Assembly: GCA_048262715.1 (NCBI GenBank) | Contig: JBLXEV010000013.1 | Span: 1-64,000, forward strand | DNA from: Albirhodobacter sp048262715 | Lineage (GTDB): Bacteria; Pseudomonadota; Alphaproteobacteria; Rhodobacterales; Rhodobacteraceae | Direction of reading: 5' to 3' | Length of the DNA: 64,000 bases | Program-made: the position numbers and the translations under genes | In this document: in pieces, positions 33,107 to 41,913 of the stretch | How positions within the stretch are numbered: position 1 is the stretch's first letter | Layout of the letters: each line of letters begins with the position of its first letter | The notes under the pieces: generated by a model | Database searches by the model: none | Told to the model about the DNA's origin: nothing | The model's input: the letters and a program-made list of their open reading frames with translations, nothing else

Positions 33107-34486
33107 TTACTCCGCCGGGGTGAAGCGCCGACGGCGCTGCAGGAGGGCGACGCCGACCTCGACGATGACCAGCACAATCATGCTGAGGCCGACGAGCGGG
33201 AAGAAGATCCCCGCCGCAAGCGCCATGATCAGAAGCGTGCGCGGGATCCGCCAATCGGCGGGCATCGCGGGCGTGCCGAGCGCGCCTGCGGGGCGGCGCT
33301 TCCACCACATCGCGCCGCCCGCAAAGGCCATCACCACCATCGACAGGCAGGCGAGGGTCAGCACGATCTGGTTTGCCAATCCGAAGGCTTGGCCCATATG
33401 CAGGCTGACGCCCCATTCTGCGGCTTTGCCGAGCGCGCCGAGACCATCGAGATCCATGTCGAAGAGGATCTCGCCAGTGTATTGATCGAGGTGGATGACG
33501 CGCTCTTGGGTGACATCATCAGGGTAGATCGAGGCGGTGAACACGCCCGTCGGGGTGGACGGGATGTTGAGCGCGTAGCCTTTGTGGATCCCGGTTGCAT
33601 CGACGATCTGCACGATCTGATCCAGCCCTGCGGGGATACCGCTGGCGGCCGTGGAGAGCGGCATCGGCTGTTTTTCCAAGATCCACGCGGTTTTCTCCAT
33701 CGCTTCGCCCATTGTTGTGGCGTCGCCCGGAACGGTGGATTTGGGATATTTGCCCCAATAGCCATCGGGCATGCCGAGGCCCATGGAATAGGCGATGTCG
33801 TAGAACTTCCCGCCCCAGACTGAGGACCACGGCAGGCCCGTCATCGCGAGGAACAGGATGAACACGGCGGTGTAGATCCCCGTCACAGCATGCAGATCGC
33901 GCCAGAAACCGCGGCCTTTCTTGCGTTTGAGTGTGGTGGTGCCAACAGCGCGGCCGCGGGGCCACCAGAGATAGACGCCGGTTCCGGTGAGCAAGACGAG
34001 CCAGCCTGCGGCGGCCTCAATCAGCCGATTGCCGAGCCAGCCGACATATTCCAAACTGTGCAGCTTGCGCACGATATACATGAATTTGGAGCCGGACGGG
34101 CCCGCATCCCAGAGCGTGCCAAGCACCTCGGCGGTGTAGGGATTGACGAAGACGATGTCTTTCTCGCCCGCGTCATTGACGATTTTCACCTGTGCGGCAT
34201 CCACTGGCGTGGCGGGCGGGAAATAGGTGTGGAAGCGTCCGGGATGGGCGGTGAGGGCGGCGGCGGCGAGGTCGCTGGGGGCTTTTGCGCCTGTTTCCAG
34301 CGGGGTGACGTGGCGCAGATCGCTTTGGACGACGGCGTTCAACTCATCCTTGTAGAGATAGATCGCGCCTGTGGTGGCGAGCAGGATCATGAAGGGTAGG
34401 ACGATCAGCCCTGCGATGAAATGCCAACGCCAGACAGCGCGGTAGAGCGCGGAGCTGGGCGCTGCGCGGGTGGGGGAATTGCTCAT
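33107..34486 (-). CDS. PepSY-domain membrane protein (PiuB-like)
   Basis: A 459-residue inner-membrane protein of the PepSY-associated TM family. The first helix is WRWHFIAGLIVLPFMILLATTGAIYLYKD; RKLHSLEYVGWLGNRLIEAAAGWLVLLTGTGVYLWWPRG covers the conserved second part, with PepSY-like periplasmic stretches between, and two further helices near the C-terminus. Such proteins accompany siderophore or metal uptake and may act in ferric reduction; no oxidoreductase motif is visible. It lies near the Fur-sit locus. Start ATG 34486 is chosen by domain start; the Shine-Dalgarno is weak. Confidence 0.8.
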   Translation of the reverse strand: MSNSPTRAAPSSALYRAVWRWHFIAGLIVLPFMILLATTGAIYLYKDELNAVVQSDLRHVTPLETGAKAPSDLAAAALTAHPGRFHTYFPPATPVDAAQVKIVNDAGEKDIVFVNPYTAEVLGTLWDAGPSGSKFMYIVRKLHSLEYVGWLGNRLIEAAAGWLVLLTGTGVYLWWPRGRAVGTTTLKRKKGRGFWRDLHAVTGIYTAVFILFLAMTGLPWSSVWGGKFYDIAYSMGLGMPDGYWGKYPKSTVPGDATTMGEAMEKTAWILEKQPMPLSTAASGIPAGLDQIVQIVDATGIHKGYALNIPSTPTGVFTASIYPDDVTQERVIHLDQYTGEILFDMDLDGLGALGKAAEWGVSLHMGQAFGLANQIVLTLACLSMVVMAFAGGAMWWKRRPAGALGTPAMPADWRIPRTLLIMALAAGIFFPLVGLSMIVLVIVEVGVALLQRRRRFTPAE

Positions 34487-34638
34487 GGGGTATCCGGTTC
34501 TGAAAGGGGACTGGGCGGTCCACCATCTGCGGGCCGCCAGGATCTCTGATCGCGCAGACATGCCGCGCGGTTGCGGCCCAAAAGCGCGCGCCGCATCAGG
34601 GATGCGGGCGGCGATGTGGCGCAACGTGGAGAAAGGAT

Positions 34639-34992
34639 TCAGAGCGCGCGTGGGGGCGCGCGGGCCTCGGCGGAGGAATGCGCGATCTGCCAGCCGCGCA
34701 CGAGATCGCGGGCGCGTTTTTGCGTGTGATCGAGCGCGAGGCGCGTGCTGCCCTCGGGGATTTTCGGTGTCTCGACGAAGGGAAGCTGATGGCAGAACGG
34801 GCAGCGGTGATCATGATGCGGGGCGATATCGCCACACAGATCAACCTCGGTGCCGCCAAAGATCTGCAGCGTAAGGGTAAGCGCTTCGCGGTCGCGATCC
34901 GGTGCCATGGCGGCGGCGGACAGCACACTGGATACCGCGAGCAAGGCTGCGGCGATCCATGTCAGCAAGAGGGGCGCAAAGCGGCGGATCAT
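34639..34992 (-). CDS. Small exported protein with a CPFCH motif
   Basis: A 117-residue protein. One N-terminal hydrophobic segment (residues 6-28) acts as signal or anchor. The periplasmic part has C53, then HHDHRCPFCH (59-68), a likely metal- or haem-type ligand set, and a positively charged tail. I recognise no named family with certainty; DUF2946-like proteins are a possible comparison. It precedes the PepSY gene on the same strand by about 150 bp and may act with it in metal handling. Confidence 0.68.
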   Translation of the reverse strand: MIRRFAPLLLTWIAAALLAVSSVLSAAAMAPDRDREALTLTLQIFGGTEVDLCGDIAPHHDHRCPFCHQLPFVETPKIPEGSTRLALDHTQKRARDLVRGWQIAHSSAEARAPPRAL

Positions 34993-35054
34993 CGGCGCAT
35001 CTAGCCGATTGTTAACGCGGTTGTGAAGGGGGTTTTGGGACGCAGCTGGCCACG

Positions 35055-35483
35055 TCAGACTTTCTTGCGGCGGACGTAAAGCTCCATCCGGTGATGGACG
35101 ATCTCATAGCCCAGCTCGGCGGCGATCTCCATTTGCAGGCGCTCGATCTTATCAGAGCAAAACTCGACGACCTTGCCCGTCTCGATATCGATCATATGGT
35201 CGTGGTGATCGGATTCCGCATGTTCGAACCGCGCGGAGGCGCCGTCGAACTGGTGGCGGTGGATCACCCCTTGGGCCTCAAGCTCAGTCAGGGTGCGGTA
35301 GACGGTGGAGAGCGAAATCCCCGGAACCTCGGCCTCGGCGCGGCGTTGTAATTCGACCGCATCGGGGTGGTCATCGGCCTCCGCGAGCACGGTGAGAAGC
35401 GCCGCGCGCTGGCGGGTGATGCGCACGCCAGCGGTTTTGAGGGCGTCGACGAGTTGTTCTATGCGTTGGGTCTGGGTTCTCAT
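35055..35483 (-). CDS. Fur-family metal regulator (Fur/Mur)
   Basis: A 142-residue regulator. The winged helix holds GVRITRQRAALLTVL and ISLSTVYRTLTELEAQGVIHR (about 57-77). The metal-binding region is HAESDHHDHMIDIETGKVVE (about 89-108). In alphaproteobacteria the Fur protein next to sitABCD is often the manganese-responsive Mur. It is divergent from the sit operon and likely represses it through the site at 35529. Confidence 0.88.
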   Translation of the reverse strand: MRTQTQRIEQLVDALKTAGVRITRQRAALLTVLAEADDHPDAVELQRRAEAEVPGISLSTVYRTLTELEAQGVIHRHQFDGASARFEHAESDHHDHMIDIETGKVVEFCSDKIERLQMEIAAELGYEIVHHRMELYVRRKKV

Positions 35484-35528
35484 CAGAGCGATTTAGCGCG
35501 ATCTGCGGGGGGCGATCAAGCCCGTTTG

Positions 35529-35575
35529 TGCAAATCATTCGCAACTGGCTTGACAGTTGCAACTCATTCCTAGAT
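35529..35575. promoter_or_regulatory. Mur/Fur-box-like sites in the sitA promoter
   Basis: TGCAAATCATTCGCA (35529-35543) is an imperfect dyad similar to alphaproteobacterial Mur boxes. A related half, TTGCAACTCATTCCTAG, begins at 35557. A TTGACA hexamer (35550-35555) lies between them. The arrangement fits repression of sitA by the adjacent regulator when Mn or Fe is sufficient. Confidence 0.6.
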
Positions 35576-35640
35576 GCATGTGGCTGAGATGCGCATCGGC
35601 GAGAGGCCTGTGCACACTGATCCATCCTGAGGAGTTCTGA

Positions 35641-36543
35641 ATGACGAGCCGTAGACAGATCCTGAAAAGCCTGATTGTCGCCCTGCCGATGCTGACGCTT
35701 GGTGTGGCGCCCGTCTTCGCGAAGGAGCGGATCAAGGTGGTGACGAGTTTCACGATCATCGCGGATATGGCGCAGAACGTGGCAGGGGAGGCGGCGGAGG
35801 TGGTGTCGATCACCAAGCCGGGCGCGGAGATTCACGGCTATCAGCCGACCCCGCGTGATCTTGTGCGCGCGCAGGGCGCGGATTTGATCCTGTGGAATGG
35901 CCTCAATCTGGAGCGCTGGTTCGCGCAATTCTTCGGAAACCTGTCGGGCGTGCCGGCGGTTGTGGTGAGCGACGGGATCGAGCCGTTGGCGATTGCGGGG
36001 GGCGAATATGATGGCAAGCCGAACCCGCATGGCTGGATGGCGCTGAGTTCGGCGGAGATTTACGTTGATAACATCCGCGATGCGTTGACCGAGGTCGATC
36101 CCGCGAACGCGGAGACCTATGCGGCCAATGCGGCGCGCTATAAGGCGCAGATTGCGGATGTGATCGGCCCGCTGAAAGCGGCAGCGGAGGCGTTGCCAGA
36201 AGATCGCCGCTGGTTGGTGACATCGGAGGGCGCGTTCTCCTATCTCGCGCGGGATTTCGGGCTGAAGGAGATTTACCTCTGGCCGGTGAACGCGGATTCG
36301 CAAGGCACGCCGCAGCAGGTCAAGGCGGTGATTGACGCGGTCAACGAGCATCACATTCCGGTGGTGTTCTCTGAATCGACAGTCTCGGCAAAGCCTGCGC
36401 AGCAAGTGGCGCGGGAGACGGGCGCGCGCTATGGTGGTGTGCTCTATGTGGATAGTTTGAGCGCGCAGGACGGGCCGGTGCCGACCTATCTCGATCTGCT
36501 GCGGGTCACCTCGGAGACGATTGTAAAAGGGTTGCAGGAATGA
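35641..36543 (+). CDS. sitA: Mn/Fe ABC importer binding protein (SitA-like)
   Basis: A 300-residue cluster A-I metal-binding protein with an N-terminal export signal ending near VFAKE (about residue 25). Ligand positions are visible: H63 region (GAEIHGYQPT), NPHGWMA (about 130), the glutamate of TSEGAFSYLARDFGL (about 198) and FSESTVSAKP (about 245). It lacks the His-rich loop typical of zinc-specific ZnuA, which favours manganese or ferrous iron. First gene of sitABCD. Confidence 0.9.
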   Translation: MTSRRQILKSLIVALPMLTLGVAPVFAKERIKVVTSFTIIADMAQNVAGEAAEVVSITKPGAEIHGYQPTPRDLVRAQGADLILWNGLNLERWFAQFFGNLSGVPAVVVSDGIEPLAIAGGEYDGKPNPHGWMALSSAEIYVDNIRDALTEVDPANAETYAANAARYKAQIADVIGPLKAAAEALPEDRRWLVTSEGAFSYLARDFGLKEIYLWPVNADSQGTPQQVKAVIDAVNEHHIPVVFSESTVSAKPAQQVARETGARYGGVLYVDSLSAQDGPVPTYLDLLRVTSETIVKGLQE

Positions 36544-37445
36544 ACCAGAGCTTGGGGATGCAAACACCGTTGGGGGCGCCCGCTCAAGAGGCCGCTGGCG
36601 CGGGGATTAGCGCGCGCGGCCTCACGGTGAGCTATCGCAACGGCCATACCGCGCTGCGCGACGCCAGTTTTGAGATCCCCATCGGCACGATCTCGGCGCT
36701 GGTCGGCGTGAACGGGGCGGGGAAATCCACCCTTTTCAAGGCGCTGATGGGGTTTGTTCCGGTCTCGAAAGGGGAGATTAAGATCCTCGGCCGTCCGGTG
36801 AGCGAGATGATGAAGGCGCAAGCGGTGGCTTACGTGCCGCAGGCGGAGGAAGTGGATTGGAGCTTCCCTGTCCTCGTGGAAGACGTGGTGATGATGGGGC
36901 GCTATGGGCATATGGGCTTTTTGCGCCGTGCGCGGGCGGCGGATCATGCAGCGGTGACTGCGGCGCTGGCGCGGGTGAATATGACGGAGTTCCGGCAGCG
37001 GCAGATTGGCGAGCTGTCGGGCGGGCAGAAAAAGCGCGTGTTCCTCGCGCGGGCCTTGGCGCAGGACGCGAAGGTGATTTTGCTCGACGAGCCATTCACG
37101 GGCGTGGATGTGAAGACGGAAGAGCAGATCATCGCTTTGCTGCGCGATCTTCGCGACGAGGGCCGCGTAATGCTGGTGGCGACGCATAATCTGGGATCGG
37201 TGCCGGAGTTTTGTGATCGGGTGGTCTTGGTGAAGGGCACGGTGCTGGCGCATGGGCCAACGGCGGAGGTGTTCACCGCCGAGAACCTGCGCGAGACTTT
37301 TGGCGGGGTGCTGCGGCATTTCCTGCTGGAGGGCGCACAGCTGCATGATGACGAAGATCCGCGCAGGCTCGAGGTGTTCACCGATGATGAGCGGGCTTTG
37401 GTGATCTATGATGATCGCGCGCATACCAGTGAGGCGCAAAAATGA
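36540..37445 (+). CDS. sitB: Mn/Fe ABC importer ATPase (SitB-like)
   Basis: A 301-residue ATPase with Walker A GVNGAGKST (about residue 57), signature LSGGQKKRVFLARAL and Walker B VILLDEPFTGVD. ATG overlaps the sitA stop (ATGA), and its own stop overlaps sitC the same way. The C-terminal extension (from about 270) is acidic. Confidence 0.92.
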   Translation: MNQSLGMQTPLGAPAQEAAGAGISARGLTVSYRNGHTALRDASFEIPIGTISALVGVNGAGKSTLFKALMGFVPVSKGEIKILGRPVSEMMKAQAVAYVPQAEEVDWSFPVLVEDVVMMGRYGHMGFLRRARAADHAAVTAALARVNMTEFRQRQIGELSGGQKKRVFLARALAQDAKVILLDEPFTGVDVKTEEQIIALLRDLRDEGRVMLVATHNLGSVPEFCDRVVLVKGTVLAHGPTAEVFTAENLRETFGGVLRHFLLEGAQLHDDEDPRRLEVFTDDERALVIYDDRAHTSEAQK

Positions 37446-38323
37446 TCCTGCTGGAGCCTTTTCAATACGGCTATATGACCAATGCGATCTGGGTTTCGGC
37501 GCTGGTGGGGGCGGTGTGCGCTTTCCTCTCGGCCTATCTGATGCTCAAAGGCTGGTCGCTGATCGGGGATGCGCTATCCCATGCGATCGTGCCGGGGGTG
37601 GCGGGGGCCTATATGTTGGGCCTGCCCTTTGCGTTTGGCGCGTTTCTCTCGGGCGGGCTGGCCGCGCTGGCGATGCTGTTTTTACGGCAGCGCACGGGGC
37701 TGAAAGAGGATGCGGTGATCGGGCTGATCTTCACATCCTTCTTCGGGCTGGGGCTGTTTATGGTCTCGCTCAACCCGATGGCGGTCTCGATCCAGACGAT
37801 CACCATGGGCAATATTCTGGCGATCACGCCGGAGGATACGGTGCAACTGGCGGTCATCGGCGGGGTTTCGGGGCTGATTTTGCTGGCGAAATGGCGCGAT
37901 CTGCTCGCGGTGTTCTTTGATGAGGCCCATGCGCGCACGATCGGGCTGAATGTGGGGGCGCTGCGGATCATGTTCTTCACGCTGCTCTCGGCCTGCACGG
38001 TGGCGGCGATGCAGACGGTGGGCGCGTTTTTGGTGATCGCTTTGGTGGTGACACCGGGGGCGACGGCCTATCTGCTGACGGATCGGTTCCCGCGGCTGAT
38101 CACGCTCTCGGTCGCGATTGGTGCGGGCACAAGCGCGTTCGGGGCCTATTTGAGTTATTTCCTCGATGGGGCGACGGGCGGGATTATCGTATGTATGCAG
38201 ACGGCGCTGTTCCTCGCAGCCTTCGTATTCGCCCCGCGTCACGGGACTTTGGCGGCGCGGCGCAGGGTGCGGGCGGCTTTGGCGGAGACATCTGGACCAG
38301 TTAAATCAGGAGGGGTGGAGTGA
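37442..38323 (+). CDS. sitC: Mn/Fe ABC importer permease (SitC-like)
   Basis: A 293-residue ABC-3 family permease with about eight helices. Family features are AYLMLKGWSLIGDALSHAIVPG (about 33-54) and AFLVIALVVTPGATAYLLTDR (about 195). It overlaps sitB and sitD and forms a heterodimer with SitD. Confidence 0.92.
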   Translation: MILLEPFQYGYMTNAIWVSALVGAVCAFLSAYLMLKGWSLIGDALSHAIVPGVAGAYMLGLPFAFGAFLSGGLAALAMLFLRQRTGLKEDAVIGLIFTSFFGLGLFMVSLNPMAVSIQTITMGNILAITPEDTVQLAVIGGVSGLILLAKWRDLLAVFFDEAHARTIGLNVGALRIMFFTLLSACTVAAMQTVGAFLVIALVVTPGATAYLLTDRFPRLITLSVAIGAGTSAFGAYLSYFLDGATGGIIVCMQTALFLAAFVFAPRHGTLAARRRVRAALAETSGPVKSGGVE

Positions 38324-39150
38324 TGGAAAACCTACTGATGCCGTTCCAATTCCCGTTCATGCAGAACGCGTTTTTGATCGTGACGATCATTGCGCCTGCG
38401 GCGGCGATGCTGAGCTGTTTTCTGGTGCTCAAAGGGTGGTCGCTGATGGGTGATGCCACCAGCCATGCGGTGCTGCCCGGTGTGGTGCTGGCCTATATCG
38501 CGGGGATTCCGCTGATTATCGGCGCTTTTCTGGCGGGGCTGCTCTGCGCCCTTGCGACGGGGTTCATCAAAGACCATTCGCGGGTGAAGCAAGATACGGT
38601 GATGGGGGTGATTTTCTCGGGCATGTTTGGCCTCGGGATCGTGATTTACACCCAGATCGAAAGCGCGCTGCATCTCGACCATATTCTGTTTGGCAATATG
38701 CTCGGAGTCGGGCCGCAGGATCTGTGGACTTCGGGGAGCATCGCGGGGCTGGTGACGCTGATCCTGGCGCTGAAATGGCGCGATATTCTGGCCCATGCGT
38801 TTGATCCGGTGCAGGCGAAGATGATCGGGCTGCGGGTCGGGGTGATCCACTACGGGCTCTTGACGATTCTCTCTGCGGTGATCGTGGCGATGCTCTCCTC
38901 GGTGGGGATCATTCTGGCGATTGCCTATCTGATCGCACCCGGCGCGATTGCATTTTTGCTGACGCGGCGTTTTGTAGCGATGCTCTGGGTGTCGGTACTG
39001 GTGGCGATCACATCGGGGCTGATGGGCACCTATGCGAGCTTCTGGCTGGATAGCGACACCGCGCCGACGATTGTTCTGGTGATGACGGCTATGTTCTTGA
39101 TCGCGCTGGGATATAAGAGCCTTCGGCAGGGCAGGGTTATGGCCGCCTGA
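38323..39150 (+). CDS. sitD: Mn/Fe ABC importer permease (SitD-like)
   Basis: A 275-residue ABC-3 permease, paralogous to SitC (LVLKGWSLMGDATSHAVLPG about residue 36; ILAIAYLIAPGAIAFLLTRR about 205). I use ATG 38323, sharing one base with the sitC stop (TGATG), with AGGAGGGG upstream; GTG 38320 is an alternative. Last gene of the operon. Confidence 0.92.
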   Translation: MENLLMPFQFPFMQNAFLIVTIIAPAAAMLSCFLVLKGWSLMGDATSHAVLPGVVLAYIAGIPLIIGAFLAGLLCALATGFIKDHSRVKQDTVMGVIFSGMFGLGIVIYTQIESALHLDHILFGNMLGVGPQDLWTSGSIAGLVTLILALKWRDILAHAFDPVQAKMIGLRVGVIHYGLLTILSAVIVAMLSSVGIILAIAYLIAPGAIAFLLTRRFVAMLWVSVLVAITSGLMGTYASFWLDSDTAPTIVLVMTAMFLIALGYKSLRQGRVMAA

Positions 39151-39267
39151 GGGCGGGCGGGGCCGTGATCGGCAGATCGTGTGCCGTTTTTGGACCGTCA
39201 CCCGCACAGGAGCTGTGCGATAGATCCATTTGACACGAGGCCAGACAGGGACTAACTTTTCATTATT

Positions 39268-39400
<133 letters not shown>

Positions 39401-39468
39401 ACGGACGGCGTAAGCCGTGCGTTACTTGCGCTCTGGGGATCTTGTCATTTTTGAAAGGATCACGAGCT

Positions 39469-39942
39469 ATGACAAAATCCCTCAAATTCGCCTTCATCAA
39501 GGCACGTTGGCATGCCGATATCGTCGATCAGGCGTATCTCGGTTTCAAACAACGGATCGCGGAACTGGACCCTACGGCGGTTGTCGAAGCGTTTGATGTT
39601 CCCGGTGCTTTCGAGATGCCGCTGGTGGCACAAAAACTGGCGAAAACTGGCGAATATGCCGGTATTGCGGCCTCTGCACTGGTGGTTGACGGCGGGATCT
39701 ACCGCCATGATTTCGTGGCGGCTGCGGTTGTCACAGGGCTGATGGATGTGCAGCTGAAGACCGAAGTTCCGGTGTTCTCGGTGTCGCTGACGCCGCATCA
39801 TTTCCAGCCGAAATCAGAACATGAAACCTTCTATTTCGACCACTTCCTTGGCAAAGGCCGTGAGGCGGCGGATGCGGCGATGCAGATCGTTGCGCTCAAC
39901 GCCAGCATGGCACCGCAAGAGGTGGCCAGCCGCGCTGCCTAA
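39469..39942 (+). CDS. ribH: 6,7-dimethyl-8-ribityllumazine synthase (RibH2 type)
   Basis: A 157-residue lumazine synthase. The N-terminus LKFAFIKARWHADIVDQA and the loops VPGAFEMPLVAQ and VDGGIYRHDFVAAAV resemble the RibH2 proteins of Brucella and rhizobia rather than RibH1. It condenses 3,4-dihydroxybutanone phosphate with the pyrimidine intermediate in riboflavin synthesis. ATG 39469 follows AAGGAT. It stands alone under an FMN riboswitch; no other rib gene is nearby. Confidence 0.93.
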   Translation: MTKSLKFAFIKARWHADIVDQAYLGFKQRIAELDPTAVVEAFDVPGAFEMPLVAQKLAKTGEYAGIAASALVVDGGIYRHDFVAAAVVTGLMDVQLKTEVPVFSVSLTPHHFQPKSEHETFYFDHFLGKGREAADAAMQIVALNASMAPQEVASRAA

Positions 39943-39966
39943 TCGGCAAAGCAGGTGAGAGATAGG

Positions 39967-39997
39967 AAAACCCCGCCATGTCTGGCGGGGTTTTTTT
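39967..39997 (+). terminator. Terminator after ribH
   Basis: CCCCGCCA-TGTC-TGGCGGGG stem preceded by AAAA and followed by seven Ts. The symmetry allows use in both directions. Confidence 0.93.
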
Positions 39998-40079
39998 GAT
40001 CTGCGCGGGTCGAATGAATGGCCCTCTCTTCGTCCCTTGCAGACCAAATCTTCGCTGACCAAATCTGAGTTGATCGCGC

Positions 40080-41351
40080 TCAGATCAGCGCGAGCGAGAT
40101 CGCGGGGATGAAGGTCACCATTGCCAGCGCCAAGAGCAGGGCGAGCATGAACGGCCAGCCTTCGCGCAGGAATTCGCCAAACGAGGTTTTCGTCAGGTTA
40201 CACACCATCAGCATCACCGTACCGACGGGCGGGGTGAGGGTGCCGATGGCGAGGTTGAGGATCATCACGATGCCGAAGTGGACAGGGTCAATGCCCAGTT
40301 GCACGACGACGGGTTTGAGCAGCGGCACGAGGATAATCAGCAGGGCATTGCCCTCGATGAACATGCCCAGCACCAAAAGCACCACGTTGATGATCGCAAG
40401 GAACAGCCACGGGTTTTCCGTCAGCGCGATGATCCAATCGGCCAGCGCCACGCCTGCGCGCTCCAGCGAGAACACCCATGCGAGGGCGGAGGACATCATG
40501 ATCACCAAGAGCACGGCGGCGGTTTGGCGCGCGGTCTGCGAGAAGGCCTCGGAGAGATCCGCCAGTTTCATCTCGCGGTAGACGAACAGGCCGATCAGGA
40601 TGGTGATGACGGTGGCGACGGCGCCGGCCTCTGTCGGGGTGAAGACGCCAAAGCGGATGCCGCCAATGATCACCACGATCAGCAGGATCGCGGGCCATGA
40701 TTGCATCAGAGTAATGCGGGTTTCGCGCGCGGTGGGGCGGGCGGTGCGCGAGGGTTTATAACCCTTTTGTTTGGCGACCAGATAGACCGCGCCGATCAGG
40801 ATTGCGGCGCAGAGCAGGCCCGGAAGAATGCCCGCGATGAACATCGAGCCGATCGAGACATCGGCCACGAGGCCGTAGATGATCAGCGCGATACCGGGGG
40901 GCAGGATCGGGGTGATCAAGGAGGAGGCAGCGGTGATCGCGGCGGCGGTGCCGCGCGAATAGCCCTGTTTGATCATGTCGGGCACCAGCATCCGGCACAT
41001 CATCGCTGCATCGGCGAGGTTGGAGGCCGAGAGCCCGCCCATCAAGGTCGAGAGCATGACATTGGTATGGCCCAAACCGCCCGGCAAGCGGCCGACCATC
41101 AGATCTGCGACGCGCAGGAGGCGGGAGGCGATGCCCGTCGCGCCGAGCAGCGAGCCGAGCAGAACGAAAAACGGGATCGCCAGAAGCGAGGTGTTTTGTG
41201 TCGGCGCGATCAGACGCTGCACGGCGATTTGCAGCGGGATCTGCGCGAAGAACACGAAATAGCACAAGAGGGCCGCAAACATCGCGAGATAGATCCGCAT
41301 GTTCAAAGCGAAGAGCAAGAACATGATCGGGATGATAATAAACCAGTCCAT
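40080..41351 (-). CDS. dctM: TRAP transporter large permease (DctM family)
   Basis: A 423-residue membrane protein with about 12 helices. Landmarks are LLGATGIASRLLRVADLMVGRLPGG-type start region, PILPPGIALIIYG (about 155) and NLAIGTLTPPVGTVMLMVC near 372. Last gene of the dctPQM set in the sugar-acid locus. Confidence 0.92.
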   Translation of the reverse strand: MDWFIIIPIMFLLFALNMRIYLAMFAALLCYFVFFAQIPLQIAVQRLIAPTQNTSLLAIPFFVLLGSLLGATGIASRLLRVADLMVGRLPGGLGHTNVMLSTLMGGLSASNLADAAMMCRMLVPDMIKQGYSRGTAAAITAASSLITPILPPGIALIIYGLVADVSIGSMFIAGILPGLLCAAILIGAVYLVAKQKGYKPSRTARPTARETRITLMQSWPAILLIVVIIGGIRFGVFTPTEAGAVATVITILIGLFVYREMKLADLSEAFSQTARQTAAVLLVIMMSSALAWVFSLERAGVALADWIIALTENPWLFLAIINVVLLVLGMFIEGNALLIILVPLLKPVVVQLGIDPVHFGIVMILNLAIGTLTPPVGTVMLMVCNLTKTSFGEFLREGWPFMLALLLALAMVTFIPAISLALI

Positions 41352-41364
41352 AGGGCGATATCCT

Positions 41365-41835
41365 TCAGCGCAACAGATCGGCAGGTTTACCGCGCAACAC
41401 GCGCAGCACCCGCACCAGCATCACAATCGCAATCCCGACCGCGCCAACGGTCACGGCGATATCGAGCCAGAACCAAGAGACCTTCAGGATTTGCGTCTTT
41501 TTCAAAGCGGCCTTGATCGCCAACTCATAGCCAAGCCAGCTCATCGCGCCGAGTAGCCCGACTGAGGCGAGCCCGACGAGCACGACGAGCGCGCGGCGCA
41601 GCCACTCCGGCAGCATCAATGTCACCACATCAATATTGAGGTGGCTGTCCTCAATCTCGCAGCCGATGGCGCCGATGAAGACGATCCAGATCATCAAGAT
41701 GCCGGACATTTCCTCCGTCCATTGCAGCGGCGCGCCAAGCGCGTAGCGGGCGACGACGGCGGCTGTCGTGATCACCACAAGGGTGAGGATGAGGAGGCTG
41801 CCAGCCAGCGACAGCAGTCGGAAGAAGGGCTTCAT
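41365..41835 (-). CDS. dctQ: TRAP transporter small permease (DctQ family)
   Basis: A 156-residue four-helix protein with ARYALGAPLQWTEEMSGILMIW (about 30-52), typical of DctQ. I use ATG 41835; the extension to 41892 has no export or homology signal. It follows dctP after a hairpin and precedes dctM by 13 bases. Confidence 0.88.
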   Translation of the reverse strand: MKPFFRLLSLAGSLLILTLVVITTAAVVARYALGAPLQWTEEMSGILMIWIVFIGAIGCEIEDSHLNIDVVTLMLPEWLRRALVVLVGLASVGLLGAMSWLGYELAIKAALKKTQILKVSWFWLDIAVTVGAVGIAIVMLVRVLRVLRGKPADLLR

Positions 41836-41861
41836 GATCGCACTCTCGGAAGGAAAGAGAC

Positions 41862-41890
41862 GCGCGGCGCCGAAAGATCGAGCGCCGCGC
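41862..41890. other. Hairpin between dctP and dctQ
   Basis: GCGCGGCGC (41862-41870) and GCGCCGCGC (41882-41890) form a 9-bp GC stem. It is placed as in the first TRAP locus and probably stabilises the dctP message. Confidence 0.6.
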
Positions 41891-41913
41891 ATCGGGGGAG
41901 GTATCGGGGCGGA

